DNA from: Amarobacter sp964507025
Lineage (GTDB): Bacteria; Chloroflexota; Dehalococcoidia; Tepidiformales; Tepidiformaceae
Assembly (NCBI GenBank): GCA_964507025.1
Contig: CAZDOK010000007.1
Coordinates: 62,001-126,000 of the forward strand
Reading direction: 5' to 3'
Length of the DNA: 64,000 nt
This document shows positions 16,030 to 24,942 of this stretch, in pieces. The position numbers and the translations under genes were made by a program. Positions within the stretch are counted from its first letter, which is position 1. The number at the start of each line of letters is the position of its first letter. The notes beneath the pieces were generated by a model that ran no database searches, was not told the DNA's origin, and saw only the letters and a list, made by a program, of their open reading frames with translations.

Positions 16030-17367
16030 ATGACCGGAACGGTTTCGCGGGGACGCATTCCGCCAGCGGCGCGCATGCTCCCGGATCGCTGGTTCTATGG
16101 CTGGTACATCGCGGTCGCCTGCGCGGCCCTGATGTTCGTTGGCGTCGGCGTGGGGTACTACGGGCTGCCGATCTTCCTCAAGCCCCTACGCGAGGCGCAT
16201 GGGTGGTCGACCACGCAGGTCAGCTGGGCGCCGACGATCTACTTCTGCGTCTCGGGGCTGACCTCCGCCATCGTGGGGCCGTACGTGGACCGCAAGGGAC
16301 CGACGGCGTTCATGGTCATTGGCACGCTGATCAACGGCGTGAGCGCGGCGTTCATCGGCATCGTCGACGAGCTGTGGCAGCTGTACGTGGTGTATTTCGT
16401 GTTCGCGGTGGCGTTCGGGATGTCGAGCTCCATCGCGGTAAACGCAATCATGACGCGTTGGTTCGTGCGGAAGCGCGCCCTGGCGATGAGCATCTCCTCG
16501 ACAGGCGTCTCCCTCGGGGGCGTGGTGCTGGCCCCGGTCGCGAGCCAGCTCATCGACATCGGTGGACTGGAGCTGGCGACGCCAGTGCTCGGAGCGCTGG
16601 TGATCATCGTTGCTCTGCCCGTGATCTTTGGTGTGATCGTGTTCGAGCCGCGGGAGATGGGCCTGGAGCCCGACGGCGGGCCCGGCGATGCGCCGCAGAC
16701 GGAGGCATCGCGCCAGGCAATGGCCGTGCAGTACCGGACGTGGACCCGGGCCGAGGCGATGCGGACCGTCGGGTTCTGGGGGATCTTCATCGCGTTCTTG
16801 CTGGTGCTGGTCGCGCAGACCGGGTACGTGGTGCACCAGGTTTCGTTCCTGGAAGAGCGGCTGGGCTCGCGGAGCGCGGCGGCATTCACCCTGAGCGTCA
16901 CCGCGCTCGGAAGCATCATCGCCCGGCTGGCGGTGGGCATGTTCGCCGATGGCGTGGACCGGAGGCTGCTGACCGTCATCCTTTTCCTGGTCCAGGGCTC
17001 CTGCATCCTGCTGATCATCCACACCGAGAGCGTGCCGGCGACGTGGGCGCTGACGCTGGTGTTCGGGCTGACCATCGGCAACGTGTACATGATGCAATCG
17101 CTGCTGGTGGGCGAGATTTTCGGCATGGTGTCGTTCGGGGCGGTCTTCGGGCTCATCAGCCTGGCGGGGCAGGTGGGCAGTGGGCTGGGGCCGATCGGCG
17201 TGGGGGCGATTCACGACGCGACGGACGGGTACACCGTCCCGTTTACGATCACGGCGCTGCTCACATATGCGGCAGCGGTCGCGGTACTGTTCGCGCGCCC
17301 TTCGAAGCAGCCAGCGATGGCGGCCAGCCGCGCCGCCGAGGACGTGTCGGCAGCCGGCGGGAAGTAG
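16030..17367 (+). CDS. MFS transporter, OFA/monocarboxylate-porter type
   Basis: 445 residues with about 12 membrane helices. Its opening WFYGWYIAVACAALMFVGVG and the segment MTRWFVRKRALAMSISSTG are characteristic of the oxalate:formate antiporter and monocarboxylate porter families. It probably carries a small organic anion. A charged loop (about 215-240) separates the halves. It is leaderless from TAGACT at 16017. A close relative by pattern lies at 22158. The gene end faces the chorismate mutase gene. Confidence 0.87.
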   Translation: MTGTVSRGRIPPAARMLPDRWFYGWYIAVACAALMFVGVGVGYYGLPIFLKPLREAHGWSTTQVSWAPTIYFCVSGLTSAIVGPYVDRKGPTAFMVIGTLINGVSAAFIGIVDELWQLYVVYFVFAVAFGMSSSIAVNAIMTRWFVRKRALAMSISSTGVSLGGVVLAPVASQLIDIGGLELATPVLGALVIIVALPVIFGVIVFEPREMGLEPDGGPGDAPQTEASRQAMAVQYRTWTRAEAMRTVGFWGIFIAFLLVLVAQTGYVVHQVSFLEERLGSRSAAAFTLSVTALGSIIARLAVGMFADGVDRRLLTVILFLVQGSCILLIIHTESVPATWALTLVFGLTIGNVYMMQSLLVGEIFGMVSFGAVFGLISLAGQVGSGLGPIGVGAIHDATDGYTVPFTITALLTYAAAVAVLFARPSKQPAMAASRAAEDVSAAGGK

Positions 17368-17373
17368 GCCGGC

Positions 17374-17643
17374 TTAGCCTTCCAGCATCGCGCGTTCGGC
17401 GATGCGAGACTCGTCGATCACAGCCTCGAACAGGCGGTGGATGGCCTCGCCGTCAAGCGGACCCTCGTTGAGTTCGACCATGCGGGCGATGATGGCGGCT
17501 TCGCGTTCGGGCACCTCGATCGGCAGGCCCGCGCGCCGCTTCAAGAGCCCGATCTCGATGGCATAACGGGCGCGGCGATTGAAGAGCTCGAGGAGCTCTT
17601 CATCGACCCGGTCGATTTCGCCGCGCCAGTATTCGATCGTCAC
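17374..17643 (-). CDS. Chorismate mutase (AroQ type)
   Basis: An 89-residue three-helix protein. The first helix WRGEIDRVDEELLELFNRRA matches the AroQ pattern, with the conserved Arg, then KRRAGLPIEVPEREAAII, then a third helix with the expected Arg/Glu positions. It converts chorismate to prephenate for Phe/Tyr synthesis, or supplies a specialised pathway. The start is a GTG. TAACCT (17655 to 17650) ends 6 nt upstream, so it appears leaderless, and the P450 gene ends 4 nt upstream. A stand-alone mutase next to a P450 could be aromatic-related, but this is only proximity. Confidence 0.85.
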   Translation of the reverse strand: MTIEYWRGEIDRVDEELLELFNRRARYAIEIGLLKRRAGLPIEVPEREAAIIARMVELNEGPLDGEAIHRLFEAVIDESRIAERAMLEG

Positions 17644-17647
17644 CTGA

Positions 17648-18874
17648 TCAGGTTAGGACAGTGAGGCTTTCGAGTCCCCGGAAGATGGGGACCTTCTTCC
17701 AGCGGAGTTCCTGTTCGGCGAGGCGGAGGTTGGGGAAGCGCGTGACCAGGGTGCGGACACCGATCTGTGCCTCGAGGCGGGCGAGTGGAGCGCCGAGACA
17801 GTAGCGCCGCCCGCCGCCGAAGGCGACATGGTCGATGTCCTCGCGGGTGACGTCGAACTTGTGTGGGTCCTTGTGGAGGCGCGGGTCGTAGTTCGCGGCG
17901 CCGAGGGCGACCGTGATGGACTGGCCAGCATGCATGGGGCAGCCGGCGATTTCGCGGTCGTCGACGGTGATGCGGCCGGAGAAGGTGACTGGCCCTTCGA
18001 AGCGCAGCATCTCCTCGACGGCGTTCGGGATGAGCGACGGGTCATCGCGGAGGAGTTGCACCTGGTCGGGATGCTGGAGGAGGTTCTTCATCCCGTTTCC
18101 GAGGAGGTCGGTGGTGGTCACGTTCCCGGCGGCGAGGAGGAGGCTGACCATCGAGCGCACTTCGTCGTCGTTGAAGAAGTCTCCATTATCCTCAGCGTGG
18201 ATGAGCGCGGTGATCAAGTCGTCCCGCGGTTCGGCGCGGCGTTCGGCAATGGCGCGATTGAGATAAGCCTGCATCTGCTCGCCGGCCGCAGCGGCCTTCT
18301 GCTTCGTTTCCTCCGAGGCGAAGGCATCGAAGCCCGCGGCCACGATGTCGTCGGTCCAGCGCTTGAAGTCGGCCTGGTCGCCGGGATCAACACCAAGCAT
18401 CTCGGCGATGACGATGGTGGGGTACGGCTGGCAGAAGCCGGTCATCAGGTCGAACGATGCCCTGCCTTCGAGCCGGTCGCAGAGCTCGTTGGCGATTTCC
18501 TCGATGCGGGGTCGCATGCGCTCGATGGCACGCGGGGTGAACGCCTTCGAAACGAGCGAGCGCAGGCGGGTGTGGTCCGGGGGATCGAGGAAGAGCATCG
18601 AGGGCTCGCGGCCGGAATCCTCGATGCGGGCGATGCGCGCACTGAAGGTGTTCTCCGTTGCCTTGCGCGGGTCGACGGCGAGGTCGCGGTCGTTGAGGAC
18701 GGCGTAGACATCTTCGAAGCGTCCAACGATGTAGCGCCCGAACTGGGGGTCGTGGACGATGCGGCCGGACTCGCGGACCTGGTCGAGTAGGGTGAACGGA
18801 TCTTCCTGGTAGGCGGGGTTCAGCGGGGTCAGGGCAAGCCCCAGGGGAAGATTCGCCGTTTCGCTTTCAGTCAT
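17648..18874 (-). CDS. Cytochrome P450
   Basis: A 408-residue soluble bacterial P450. The heme-binding loop is FGGGRRYCLGAPLA. The K-helix ExxR is in EEMLRFEGPV. The C-helix HTRLR precedes the heme contacts. The I-helix reads LLLAAGNVTTTDLLGNG: the usual acid (Glu/Asp) before the conserved Thr is Val (codon GTG), so the acid-alcohol pair for proton delivery is incomplete. The ATG at 18874 has GGAG 9 nt upstream, and the longer upstream frame has no P450 character. The redox partner is not encoded nearby. The substrate is unknown. Confidence 0.93.
   Translation of the reverse strand: MTESETANLPLGLALTPLNPAYQEDPFTLLDQVRESGRIVHDPQFGRYIVGRFEDVYAVLNDRDLAVDPRKATENTFSARIARIEDSGREPSMLFLDPPDHTRLRSLVSKAFTPRAIERMRPRIEEIANELCDRLEGRASFDLMTGFCQPYPTIVIAEMLGVDPGDQADFKRWTDDIVAAGFDAFASEETKQKAAAAGEQMQAYLNRAIAERRAEPRDDLITALIHAEDNGDFFNDDEVRSMVSLLLAAGNVTTTDLLGNGMKNLLQHPDQVQLLRDDPSLIPNAVEEMLRFEGPVTFSGRITVDDREIAGCPMHAGQSITVALGAANYDPRLHKDPHKFDVTREDIDHVAFGGGRRYCLGAPLARLEAQIGVRTLVTRFPNLRLAEQELRWKKVPIFRGLESLTVLT
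17650..17655 (-). promoter_or_regulatory. -10 hexamer TAACCT, leaderless chorismate mutase
   Basis: On the minus strand TAACCT ends 6 nt before the GTG at 17643. Its first three bases (TAA) are the P450 stop region. Confidence 0.45.
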
Positions 18875-18938
18875 GGGGGCACTCCAATGACGGGATGACC
18901 GCAACCATAGCGAATCCGAACCCGGTTCGGAAGAGGCG

Positions 18939-19706
18939 TCACGTGGCCCGTTTCGCCAGTGTGAGTGTGATAACCAGGGGCCGGACCACGTAACCCTCGA
19001 ACTCCGCATCGATCAATGAGGCGAGCTCGGCCAGGAAGGGCTCGCGTGCGGACGGATCCATCCGGGCAGTTGTGGAGTAGGAACGAACGAGGTCCAGGTA
19101 TCGCGCTGTGTCGTAGCGCTGGTCCCAATCGTACCGGTAGAGGGACGCCTGTTCGAAAAGCCCGGACCTCCGGAGTTCCTCGAAGGCGGCGGGGACGACG
19201 TGGCGGCCTGGGACGGGAGCGACGGCGGGCTCGCCGGGAAAGTAGCGCCTGTAGATGGGCTGCGAAGCCGCGAAGTACCCACGGTCGGCGGGATCAGCGA
19301 CCTGATTGGTATCGATGACGGCGAGGAAGCCCCCCGGCCTGAGAACGGCACGCGCCTTGAGCAACCGGAGAGCGGGATTAAGCCAGTGAAACGAGGTGGC
19401 GGCGACCACCGCGTCGAAAGTGCCGGCGGGAACGGCGGCGGATTCGAACCGGTCCCGGACCACGGTCAGGCTCCCAGTGGAGAGTTTCCGGCGGAGGAAG
19501 CGGGCAAGCCTGGGACCGGGTTCGCAAGCAGTAACGGTGGCACCGCGGGCGAGAAGAGGCTCCGTGGCTTTCCCGGTACCCGGGCCAATCTCGATGATGG
19601 ACGGCGCCGGAGGCAGTACCTTGAACAGCTCATCCCAGAGCGGTTCAGGGTAGGAAGGCCGGGCGTGATCGTACGTTCCCGGCGACTCGTCGAACCAGCT
19701 GCTCAC
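18939..19706 (-). CDS. Class I SAM-dependent methyltransferase
   Basis: 255 residues. The N-terminus WFDESPGTYDHARPSYPEPL is typical of the UbiE/Methyltransf_11-25 group. The SAM-binding glycine motif is IIEIGPGTGKATEPLLARG, with an acidic strand end CEPGPRLARFL and motif-II-like FDAVVAATSFHWL. It probably methylates a small molecule. I chose the GTG at 19706 because homologous architecture starts at VSSWFD. The longer frame reads through the promoter of the divergent HAD gene. It lies upstream of, and on the same strand as, the P450. Confidence 0.83.
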   Translation of the reverse strand: MSSWFDESPGTYDHARPSYPEPLWDELFKVLPPAPSIIEIGPGTGKATEPLLARGATVTACEPGPRLARFLRRKLSTGSLTVVRDRFESAAVPAGTFDAVVAATSFHWLNPALRLLKARAVLRPGGFLAVIDTNQVADPADRGYFAASQPIYRRYFPGEPAVAPVPGRHVVPAAFEELRRSGLFEQASLYRYDWDQRYDTARYLDLVRSYSTTARMDPSAREPFLAELASLIDAEFEGYVVRPLVITLTLAKRAT

Positions 19707-19733
19707 GTGGAAATGATGGCGCCGCGGCACCAG

Positions 19734-19767
19734 GCCGCAAGCTCGCGCAGGCCGCAAGCTCGCGCAG
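19734..19767. repeat. Tandem 17-bp direct repeat upstream of the HAD gene
   Basis: GCCGCAAGCTCGCGCAG occurs twice in perfect tandem (19734-19750 and 19751-19767), ending 4 bp before the -10 hexamer of the HAD phosphatase gene. It lies between that gene and the divergent methyltransferase. It could be a regulator site or a recent tandem duplication. Confidence 0.9.
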
Positions 19768-19771
19768 CCCG

Positions 19772-19777
19772 TACACT
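19772..19777 (+). promoter_or_regulatory. -10 hexamer TACACT, leaderless HAD gene
   Basis: TACACT ends 7 nt before the ATG at 19785. The tandem repeat occupies its -35 region. Confidence 0.55.
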
Positions 19778-19784
19778 CGTTTCC

Positions 19785-20468
19785 ATGACACGCCTGATCC
19801 TGTTCGACATCGACCTGACGCTCGTCCAGACGTCCGGGGCCGGGCGGACGGCGATGGAGACAGCCTTCGAGCGGCTGTACGGGGTCGCCGGTGCCACCGC
19901 CGGGGTGAGCTTCGACGGGCGTACGGACCGGGCTATTTTCATTGAGATCATCGAGCGTCATGGCGTGGCGAATGGGTCCATCGAGAAGTCGCTGGAGGAG
20001 TTCGCGGAGGCCTACCTTGCGGAGTTCCCGCGGTTCCTGGCCGAGAAGGGCGGGAGGGTGCTGCCAGGGGTGCCAGAATTGCTAGATGCCCTCGATTGCG
20101 AGGTCCCGGGGCTCGGACTGGCCACGGGGAACCTGCGCCGCGGAGCGGCTGCCAAGCTCACGCACTTCGGCCTGTGGGAACGGTTCGTGGGCGGCGGGTT
20201 CGGAGACAGCCACACCGTTCGGGCCGAGCTGGTGAAGGACGGCCTGGCAGAGCTCGCAGAGGCGCTTGGCGTTGCGGCCGATCCCTCGAACACGATCGTG
20301 CTGGGCGATACGCCGCTGGATGTGGAGGCTGCCCACCGCGCCGGGGCAACGGCGCTGGGGGTCGGCACCGGGCGGTTCACGCGCGCCGAGCTGCTGGCAT
20401 CCGGGGCCGAGTTCGCGGTGGACGACTTGAGCCAGACGGAGCAGGTGCTGGAGATCCTGCTCGGGTAG
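19785..20468 (+). CDS. HAD-superfamily hydrolase, phosphoglycolate-phosphatase-like
   Basis: 227 residues. HAD motif I is FDIDLTLVQTSG (nucleophile and acid/base Asp), motif II lies around GLATGNLRRGAAAKL, and the metal-binding motif IV is VLGDTPLDVEAA. A helical cap (about 20-85) is inserted after motif I, as in Gph. It likely removes phosphate from a small phosphomonoester, possibly phosphoglycolate. The ATG start is fixed by the DxD motif eight residues in. It is leaderless from TACACT at 19772. The longer upstream frame is antisense to the methyltransferase and not real. Confidence 0.85.
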   Translation: MTRLILFDIDLTLVQTSGAGRTAMETAFERLYGVAGATAGVSFDGRTDRAIFIEIIERHGVANGSIEKSLEEFAEAYLAEFPRFLAEKGGRVLPGVPELLDALDCEVPGLGLATGNLRRGAAAKLTHFGLWERFVGGGFGDSHTVRAELVKDGLAELAEALGVAADPSNTIVLGDTPLDVEAAHRAGATALGVGTGRFTRAELLASGAEFAVDDLSQTEQVLEILLG

Positions 20469-20521
20469 GCCGGGCGCAAGCATCTCATGTTCACGGGTGA
20501 CGGAAGTGGTGCAACGCGGGA

Positions 20522-20550
20522 TTGACCCGGTCGCCGTTACCTAATAGCAT
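20522..20550 (+). promoter_or_regulatory. Promoter of the TetR gene at 20563 (TTGACC-17-TAGCAT)
   Basis: TTGACC at 20522-20527, a 17-bp spacer, and TAGCAT at 20545-20550. The predicted start is near 20557, giving a leader of only about 6 nt. Confidence 0.6.
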
Positions 20551-20562
20551 TCGGAGACTCAT

Positions 20563-21210
20563 ATGGCAGTTGGCAACACGAAGGCGGCACCCTCATCGCG
20601 CGGACGGCGGCACCACGGCTTCCCCATGGTGCGCCAGGCCATCCTGGAGGCCGCCCGCGAGATGATGCGGACCGACGGCGTGGGCGCGCTGAGCATCAAT
20701 GAGGTCGCGCGACGAGTGGGGATGAAACCGCCATCGCTGTACACCTACTTCGAAAGCAAGCACGCGCTGTATGACGAGCTGTTCCGGTGGGGAATGCGGG
20801 CCTACCGCGCGCAGGTGCGCGAACTGATGGAGCAGTCCGGCGTGAGCGCGGACTTCTTCGCAGCAGCCATCGGGCACTACATGGCGTTCGCCGATGAGAA
20901 CCCCGACCTGTATGCGCTCCTGTTCGAACGGCCGGTCCCCGGCTTCGTGCCGTCGGAGGAATCGATGGCGGAGGCCCGGGGCCTGCTTGAAGACAGCCAG
21001 CGCTGGTTCCAGCAGGCCCTGGACGCACGCGTGATTCAGACCGGCCTCAGCGCGGCATCAGCGCGAGACCTGGCACTCGCGCTGATGCACGGGCTCACGT
21101 CGCTGCGGCGCGCGAACGAACCGGACGCTCCACCCGGAGAGGGGCGCTTCGCGCCGCTCATCCCTGCCGCGGTGGAACTCATCCGGGCCGCATGGATGCG
21201 CCCGGCCTGA
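20563..21210 (+). CDS. TetR/AcrR-family regulator
   Basis: 215 residues. The N-terminal HTH spans about 22-70 (ILEAAREMMRTDGVGALSIN, then VARRVGMKPPSLYTYFESKH). The C-terminal ligand domain is of the WHG type (LYDELFRWGMRAYRAQVREL, then FERPVPGFVPSEESMAEAR). It probably controls the downstream maleylpyruvate isomerase-family gene, which follows 23 nt later on the same strand, and perhaps the MFS carrier after it. The ligand is unknown. Confidence 0.88.
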   Translation: MAVGNTKAAPSSRGRRHHGFPMVRQAILEAAREMMRTDGVGALSINEVARRVGMKPPSLYTYFESKHALYDELFRWGMRAYRAQVRELMEQSGVSADFFAAAIGHYMAFADENPDLYALLFERPVPGFVPSEESMAEARGLLEDSQRWFQQALDARVIQTGLSAASARDLALALMHGLTSLRRANEPDAPPGEGRFAPLIPAAVELIRAAWMRPA

Positions 21211-21233
21211 CTGACCGGGAAAGGAGTACGACC

Positions 21234-22079
21234 GTGGCCATCACGACGACAGGCGAACCCGTGGGACACCGCCCGGGAGCGGGACTGGCAGCCGGGATTC
21301 CGGCATATGCGCGGCTCGCACGGCAGGAACTGGACGCGTTCTTGCGGCTCCTCGGCGAGCTCTCCCCCGAGGATTGGGACAGGCCGACGCCGTGCGCGCT
21401 ATGGACCGTGCGGGACATCGCGGCGCACCAGGCGGGTCACGTGCAGATGGGTTCCGGCTTTCGGGGGTTCGTGGCCCAGCTCAACCCGCGCGCGACCAGC
21501 CCGTACCGCAAGCGAGGCATGTCGATGCTGGACGCGCTGAACCAGTACCAGGTCGACATGCGCAAGGGGCGATCGCACGGCGAGCTGATCGCCGAGGTGC
21601 GGGATGGGACACCCGGAACGATCGCCTCGCGAGCACGGCTGAATCCAGTCGCCCGCAACCTGCCCGTGCCCGCGCCGGGGTTCGGGTTCGTGCGGCTGGG
21701 GACCCTGCTGCACCGCATCTTCCCGCGGGACATGTGGATACACCGGCTCGACATCGCGGATGCAACCGGGTGCCAGCTCGAACTGACGCCCGGGCACGAC
21801 GATGTGCTGGTCGCCCAGGCGGTAGAGGACGTAAACGGCTACGTGAAAAAGAAGGCCCGCGACCTGTCGTTCACGCTGGCATTGACAGGCCCGGCCGGCG
21901 GAAGGTGGGTCGTGGGCAGCGAAGCCGCGCCGGTCCTGGAAGTCCGGATGGACGTGCCGGACTTCATGCGCAGGACGAGCGGCCGGGCGACGGCGGAAGC
22001 GACCCTTTCGCGGGTTGATTCCACGGGACCGGAGGAAGCCACGCTGCGGTGCGTGGAAGCGCTGCAATGCCTCTACTGA
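21234..22079 (+). CDS. Maleylpyruvate isomerase family / mycothiol-dependent DinB-fold protein
   Basis: 281 residues with the MDMPI N-terminal fold: LGELSPEDWDRPTPCALWTV, then the first ligand helix IAAHQAGHVQMG and later PRDMWIHRLDIADATG with the third His. A C-terminal SCP2-like beta domain follows (about 190-280). Family members are thiol (often mycothiol)-dependent transferases or isomerases. I chose the GTG at 21234 because AAGGAG lies 5-8 nt upstream. The ATG at 21192 would overlap the TetR gene. Whether this organism makes mycothiol cannot be told here. Confidence 0.8.
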   Translation: MAITTTGEPVGHRPGAGLAAGIPAYARLARQELDAFLRLLGELSPEDWDRPTPCALWTVRDIAAHQAGHVQMGSGFRGFVAQLNPRATSPYRKRGMSMLDALNQYQVDMRKGRSHGELIAEVRDGTPGTIASRARLNPVARNLPVPAPGFGFVRLGTLLHRIFPRDMWIHRLDIADATGCQLELTPGHDDVLVAQAVEDVNGYVKKKARDLSFTLALTGPAGGRWVVGSEAAPVLEVRMDVPDFMRRTSGRATAEATLSRVDSTGPEEATLRCVEALQCLY

Positions 22080-22157
22080 ACCTGTGACCTGTGTCAGATA
22101 GCGCCTGACGGCCGGGGGTGTAGACTCGCGCCATCGTTCATCAGCAGGTGACCATTC

Positions 22158-23453
22158 ATGGCGCGTGAATCAGTGGGCTCCGCGGCCACGGCGGCGGCGG
22201 TGGAGACGCGCCGCATCTACTTCGGCTACTGGCTCATTGGGGCGGCGTTCGTCGCCCAGTTCGTTTCGGTCGGCTCGCAGAACTACGTCGTTGGCGCGTT
22301 CCTGAAGCCGATGACGGACGACCTGGGGTGGACGCGGGCGGAGTACACGTATGCGCGCACGATTGCGCAGGTGGTGATGGCGTTCACGGGCTTCTTCATT
22401 GGGGCCCACGTCGACCGGCACGGCGGGCGCAGGCTGATGCTCATCGGCATCACGATCCTGTCGTCATCGCTCTTCGCGCTGAGCTATGTGCAGCAGCTCT
22501 GGCACTGGATCGTGCTGAACGGGCTCATCATGACGGTTGGCGCCGCGATGATCGGCAACCTGGTGGTGAATGTCACGCTGTCGAAGTGGTTCGTGGAGAA
22601 GCGCGGGCTGGCGGTCGCGCTCGCCTCGATGGGGGTTTCGACCGCCGGGGTGGTGCTGACTCCGGCCATGACCCGGGTGATCGACGAGTTCGGCTGGCGC
22701 GATGGCTGGCGCTTCATGGGCGTTGGGGCGGCCGTACTGATTGTGCCGATCGCCCTGATGATGCGGCGGGCACCAGAGGACTATGGCCTCCACCCCGATG
22801 GCAAGACCTCGGCCCAGGTGGCAGCCGGGGAAGGGCAACGAGCAAGCATGGACTTTGCCTCGTCGCTGACGCGCTCCGAGGCTCTGCGCACGTTCGCGTT
22901 CTACATGCTGGTGCTGGCGTTTGGCATGTTCGGCCTGACCATCGGCGTGATGCTCCTGCACACCATCCCGTTCATGACCGATGCCGGCTACTCGCGGTCG
23001 ACGGCGGCGTTCATGATCACGCTTGCCTCCATCCCTGCACTGGTATCGAAGCCGTTCTGGGGGCTTTTGATGGACAAGACAGATCCGAAACGGCTGGCAT
23101 CGATCAGCGCGTTTTTCACGGGCCTGTCGATCCTGCTGATCACCAGTTCCGTGCGATCGGGGGCGGACGTGGGGGCGTACGCGGGATTCCTCCTCCTGGG
23201 ATTCGGCTGGGGCGGCATGATCCCGCTGCAGGAGCTCATCTGGGCGACGTTCTTCGGGCGCCGCTACCTGGGGTCGGTGCGCAGCGCGGGGTTGCCCTTC
23301 TCGTTGGTCCTCGGCGCGGGCGCGCCGCTGCTGGTCTCGGAGTACGTGGACCGGGTGGGGGACTACGACGGGGCGTTCTTCGCGATCGCGGCCTCGAATA
23401 TCACGGCGGCCGTGCTGTTGCTGTTCATCCGGAAGCCTGCACAACGGAAGTAG
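22158..23453 (+). CDS. MFS transporter, OFA/monocarboxylate-porter type
   Basis: 431 residues with about 12 membrane segments. YFGYWLIGAAFVAQFVSVGS at the first helix, VDRHGGRRLMLIG as motif A, and LSKWFVEKRGLAVALASMG after helix 4 match the OFA/MCT families and parallel the carrier at 16030. It is probably a carboxylate carrier. A TAGACT about 30 nt upstream is a possible -10, giving a leadered mRNA with GCAGG before the ATG. It may be co-controlled with the TetR/MDMPI pair upstream. Confidence 0.87.
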   Translation: MARESVGSAATAAAVETRRIYFGYWLIGAAFVAQFVSVGSQNYVVGAFLKPMTDDLGWTRAEYTYARTIAQVVMAFTGFFIGAHVDRHGGRRLMLIGITILSSSLFALSYVQQLWHWIVLNGLIMTVGAAMIGNLVVNVTLSKWFVEKRGLAVALASMGVSTAGVVLTPAMTRVIDEFGWRDGWRFMGVGAAVLIVPIALMMRRAPEDYGLHPDGKTSAQVAAGEGQRASMDFASSLTRSEALRTFAFYMLVLAFGMFGLTIGVMLLHTIPFMTDAGYSRSTAAFMITLASIPALVSKPFWGLLMDKTDPKRLASISAFFTGLSILLITSSVRSGADVGAYAGFLLLGFGWGGMIPLQELIWATFFGRRYLGSVRSAGLPFSLVLGAGAPLLVSEYVDRVGDYDGAFFAIAASNITAAVLLLFIRKPAQRK

Positions 23454-23653
23454 GCATAGCTCCGCAGGGGCGGGGTGACCGGCAACGGGATCGGTGCCCG
23501 GGCAGTGCCACGCGGCCGCGACAACGACGAGGCGCAAGTGGAGCCGACGCTTCAGCCCGGCAAGCAGGTTTTCGTGCGCCAAGAGGGAGCTCGGGAGCTT
23601 GCGTTCAAGATCCGACGCGGGACACCCTTGCAGATGTCATCTATCCGTGAGTG

Positions 23654-24928
23654 CTACGGATGGAGCCCGGTCGCGTGGACTGAGGCGACGAGCGAAGCCT
23701 CACGGATGACGCGGCGCATCAAGAGGATTCCGGTCTCGGAGTCCGGTGAGTAGGCGGCTGCCCCGGGACCCAATGGGCGCTGGTCGCTTGCGGTGACGAT
23801 GGCGCGGAGCACGAGCCTTCCTTGAGCATCACGTCTGAGTTGGGGCGGATCGATGGATTCGAGTTCGAGAACGCGAATGCCGTAGTGTACGAACTCACGG
23901 TGTTCGGCTGACCAGTCGTCCGGGGTGAGGATGCAAAGGAGTGCACCATCGCGGCTTCGAGCGAAGTCGATCTGGGTCACGCCTTTCCCGCCGAGTTCGG
24001 CCGCTTCCCTGGCGCCCGCAAGCTGGCCCACGTAGCGCCACTTCCAGTTGGCGGCCACGCCTGTGGGTTCCGTGGCGAAAACCACCAAAGGGCTACGAGT
24101 TACGTCGGGTGTGCCGGCCGCGCTCAGGGCCAGGCAACGAAGGGCGAGGTAGAGTGTGCCGCCTTCGGCGAGCAGGGCCGGTTCATTCCACGCGACGCAG
24201 TTCTGGAGGGAGGGTTCGAGTTTGCTGAGCGCCTGGTCGATGTCCCACTCGGGAGCGGTGGCCGCAGCGCCGAGAGACTGTGCGTCGGCCGTGGCGAGCG
24301 CCTCAGGCGTCCCGGCAGCGCTGACCACGATGCGGAAGCTGGTGATGGGGCGTTGGCCAAGCGCGCGGCCTGAGGGGACAAAGAGTTCGAGGCGCGCACC
24401 GAACCAGAGGAGTTCACCGTTGATGGACGCAGGAAAGAGGTTCGGCACTTCGGTGTCGATATAGCCGGAGTCGCCGGTAAGAGGGTTAGTCGCCTCGCGG
24501 GCCGCCCAGAGGACGCCATCGCTGCGCCACGTTTGGCCGGCGTCATCGCTGTGGGCGAGGTACGACTCGACCCGGGTAGTTGGCCCCTGCGCAGTGATGT
24601 GAATGCTGGGGCGACTGTAGGCGAGCCAGAGCCGGCCCGACCGTGGGTCGCGCTGGATCGTCGGGTCAGAAAGACCGCGGAAGGGCGAGAGCCGTCCATC
24701 GGGCAGGGTGGCGGGGGAATCGCCCTCAACCAAAAGAGCGGGGCAGGCATCGGAATCACCCAGGCAATCGAATTCGAGCTGCGTGGGTGAGGGCGATGTG
24801 GTGGCCAGCGCGCTTCCGGCGGCGGTGGACGATGGATCAAGGGTCGGCGCGGGAGCCGGGTCTCCTCCCCCGGAGCATGCGACGAGGAGGATGGGGATGG
24901 TGATGAGCTTCAGGTAACCAATGCGCAT
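23654..24928 (-). CDS. Sialidase/BNR-repeat-like lipoprotein
   Basis: A 424-residue exported lipoprotein. The N-terminal signal MRIGYLKLITIPILLVACSG has an LVAC lipobox (Cys18), then an S/T/P-rich spacer. The mature part contains an Asp-box SDDAGQTW and further short beta motifs typical of six-bladed sialidase/BNR propellers. Sialidase catalytic residues are not clearly traceable, so a glycan-binding or glycosidase role is only inferred. I chose the ATG at 24928 because the lipoprotein signal starts there. It is divergent from a TetR gene, with a perfect 18-bp palindrome between them. Confidence 0.7.
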   Translation of the reverse strand: MRIGYLKLITIPILLVACSGGGDPAPAPTLDPSSTAAGSALATTSPSPTQLEFDCLGDSDACPALLVEGDSPATLPDGRLSPFRGLSDPTIQRDPRSGRLWLAYSRPSIHITAQGPTTRVESYLAHSDDAGQTWRSDGVLWAAREATNPLTGDSGYIDTEVPNLFPASINGELLWFGARLELFVPSGRALGQRPITSFRIVVSAAGTPEALATADAQSLGAAATAPEWDIDQALSKLEPSLQNCVAWNEPALLAEGGTLYLALRCLALSAAGTPDVTRSPLVVFATEPTGVAANWKWRYVGQLAGAREAAELGGKGVTQIDFARSRDGALLCILTPDDWSAEHREFVHYGIRVLELESIDPPQLRRDAQGRLVLRAIVTASDQRPLGPGAAAYSPDSETGILLMRRVIREASLVASVHATGLHP

Positions 24929-24942
24929 GCGGGCCTCCAGAT

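Noticed and set aside
22080..22157. Short inverted GTCAG/CTGAC pair upstream of the MFS gene
   Set aside because: Arms of only 5 bp in a G/C-rich spacer, likely chance. Not listed as an operator.
23475..23753. 92-residue plus-strand frame
   Set aside because: It overlaps the 3' end of the lipoprotein gene, has no start signal and no recognised motif.
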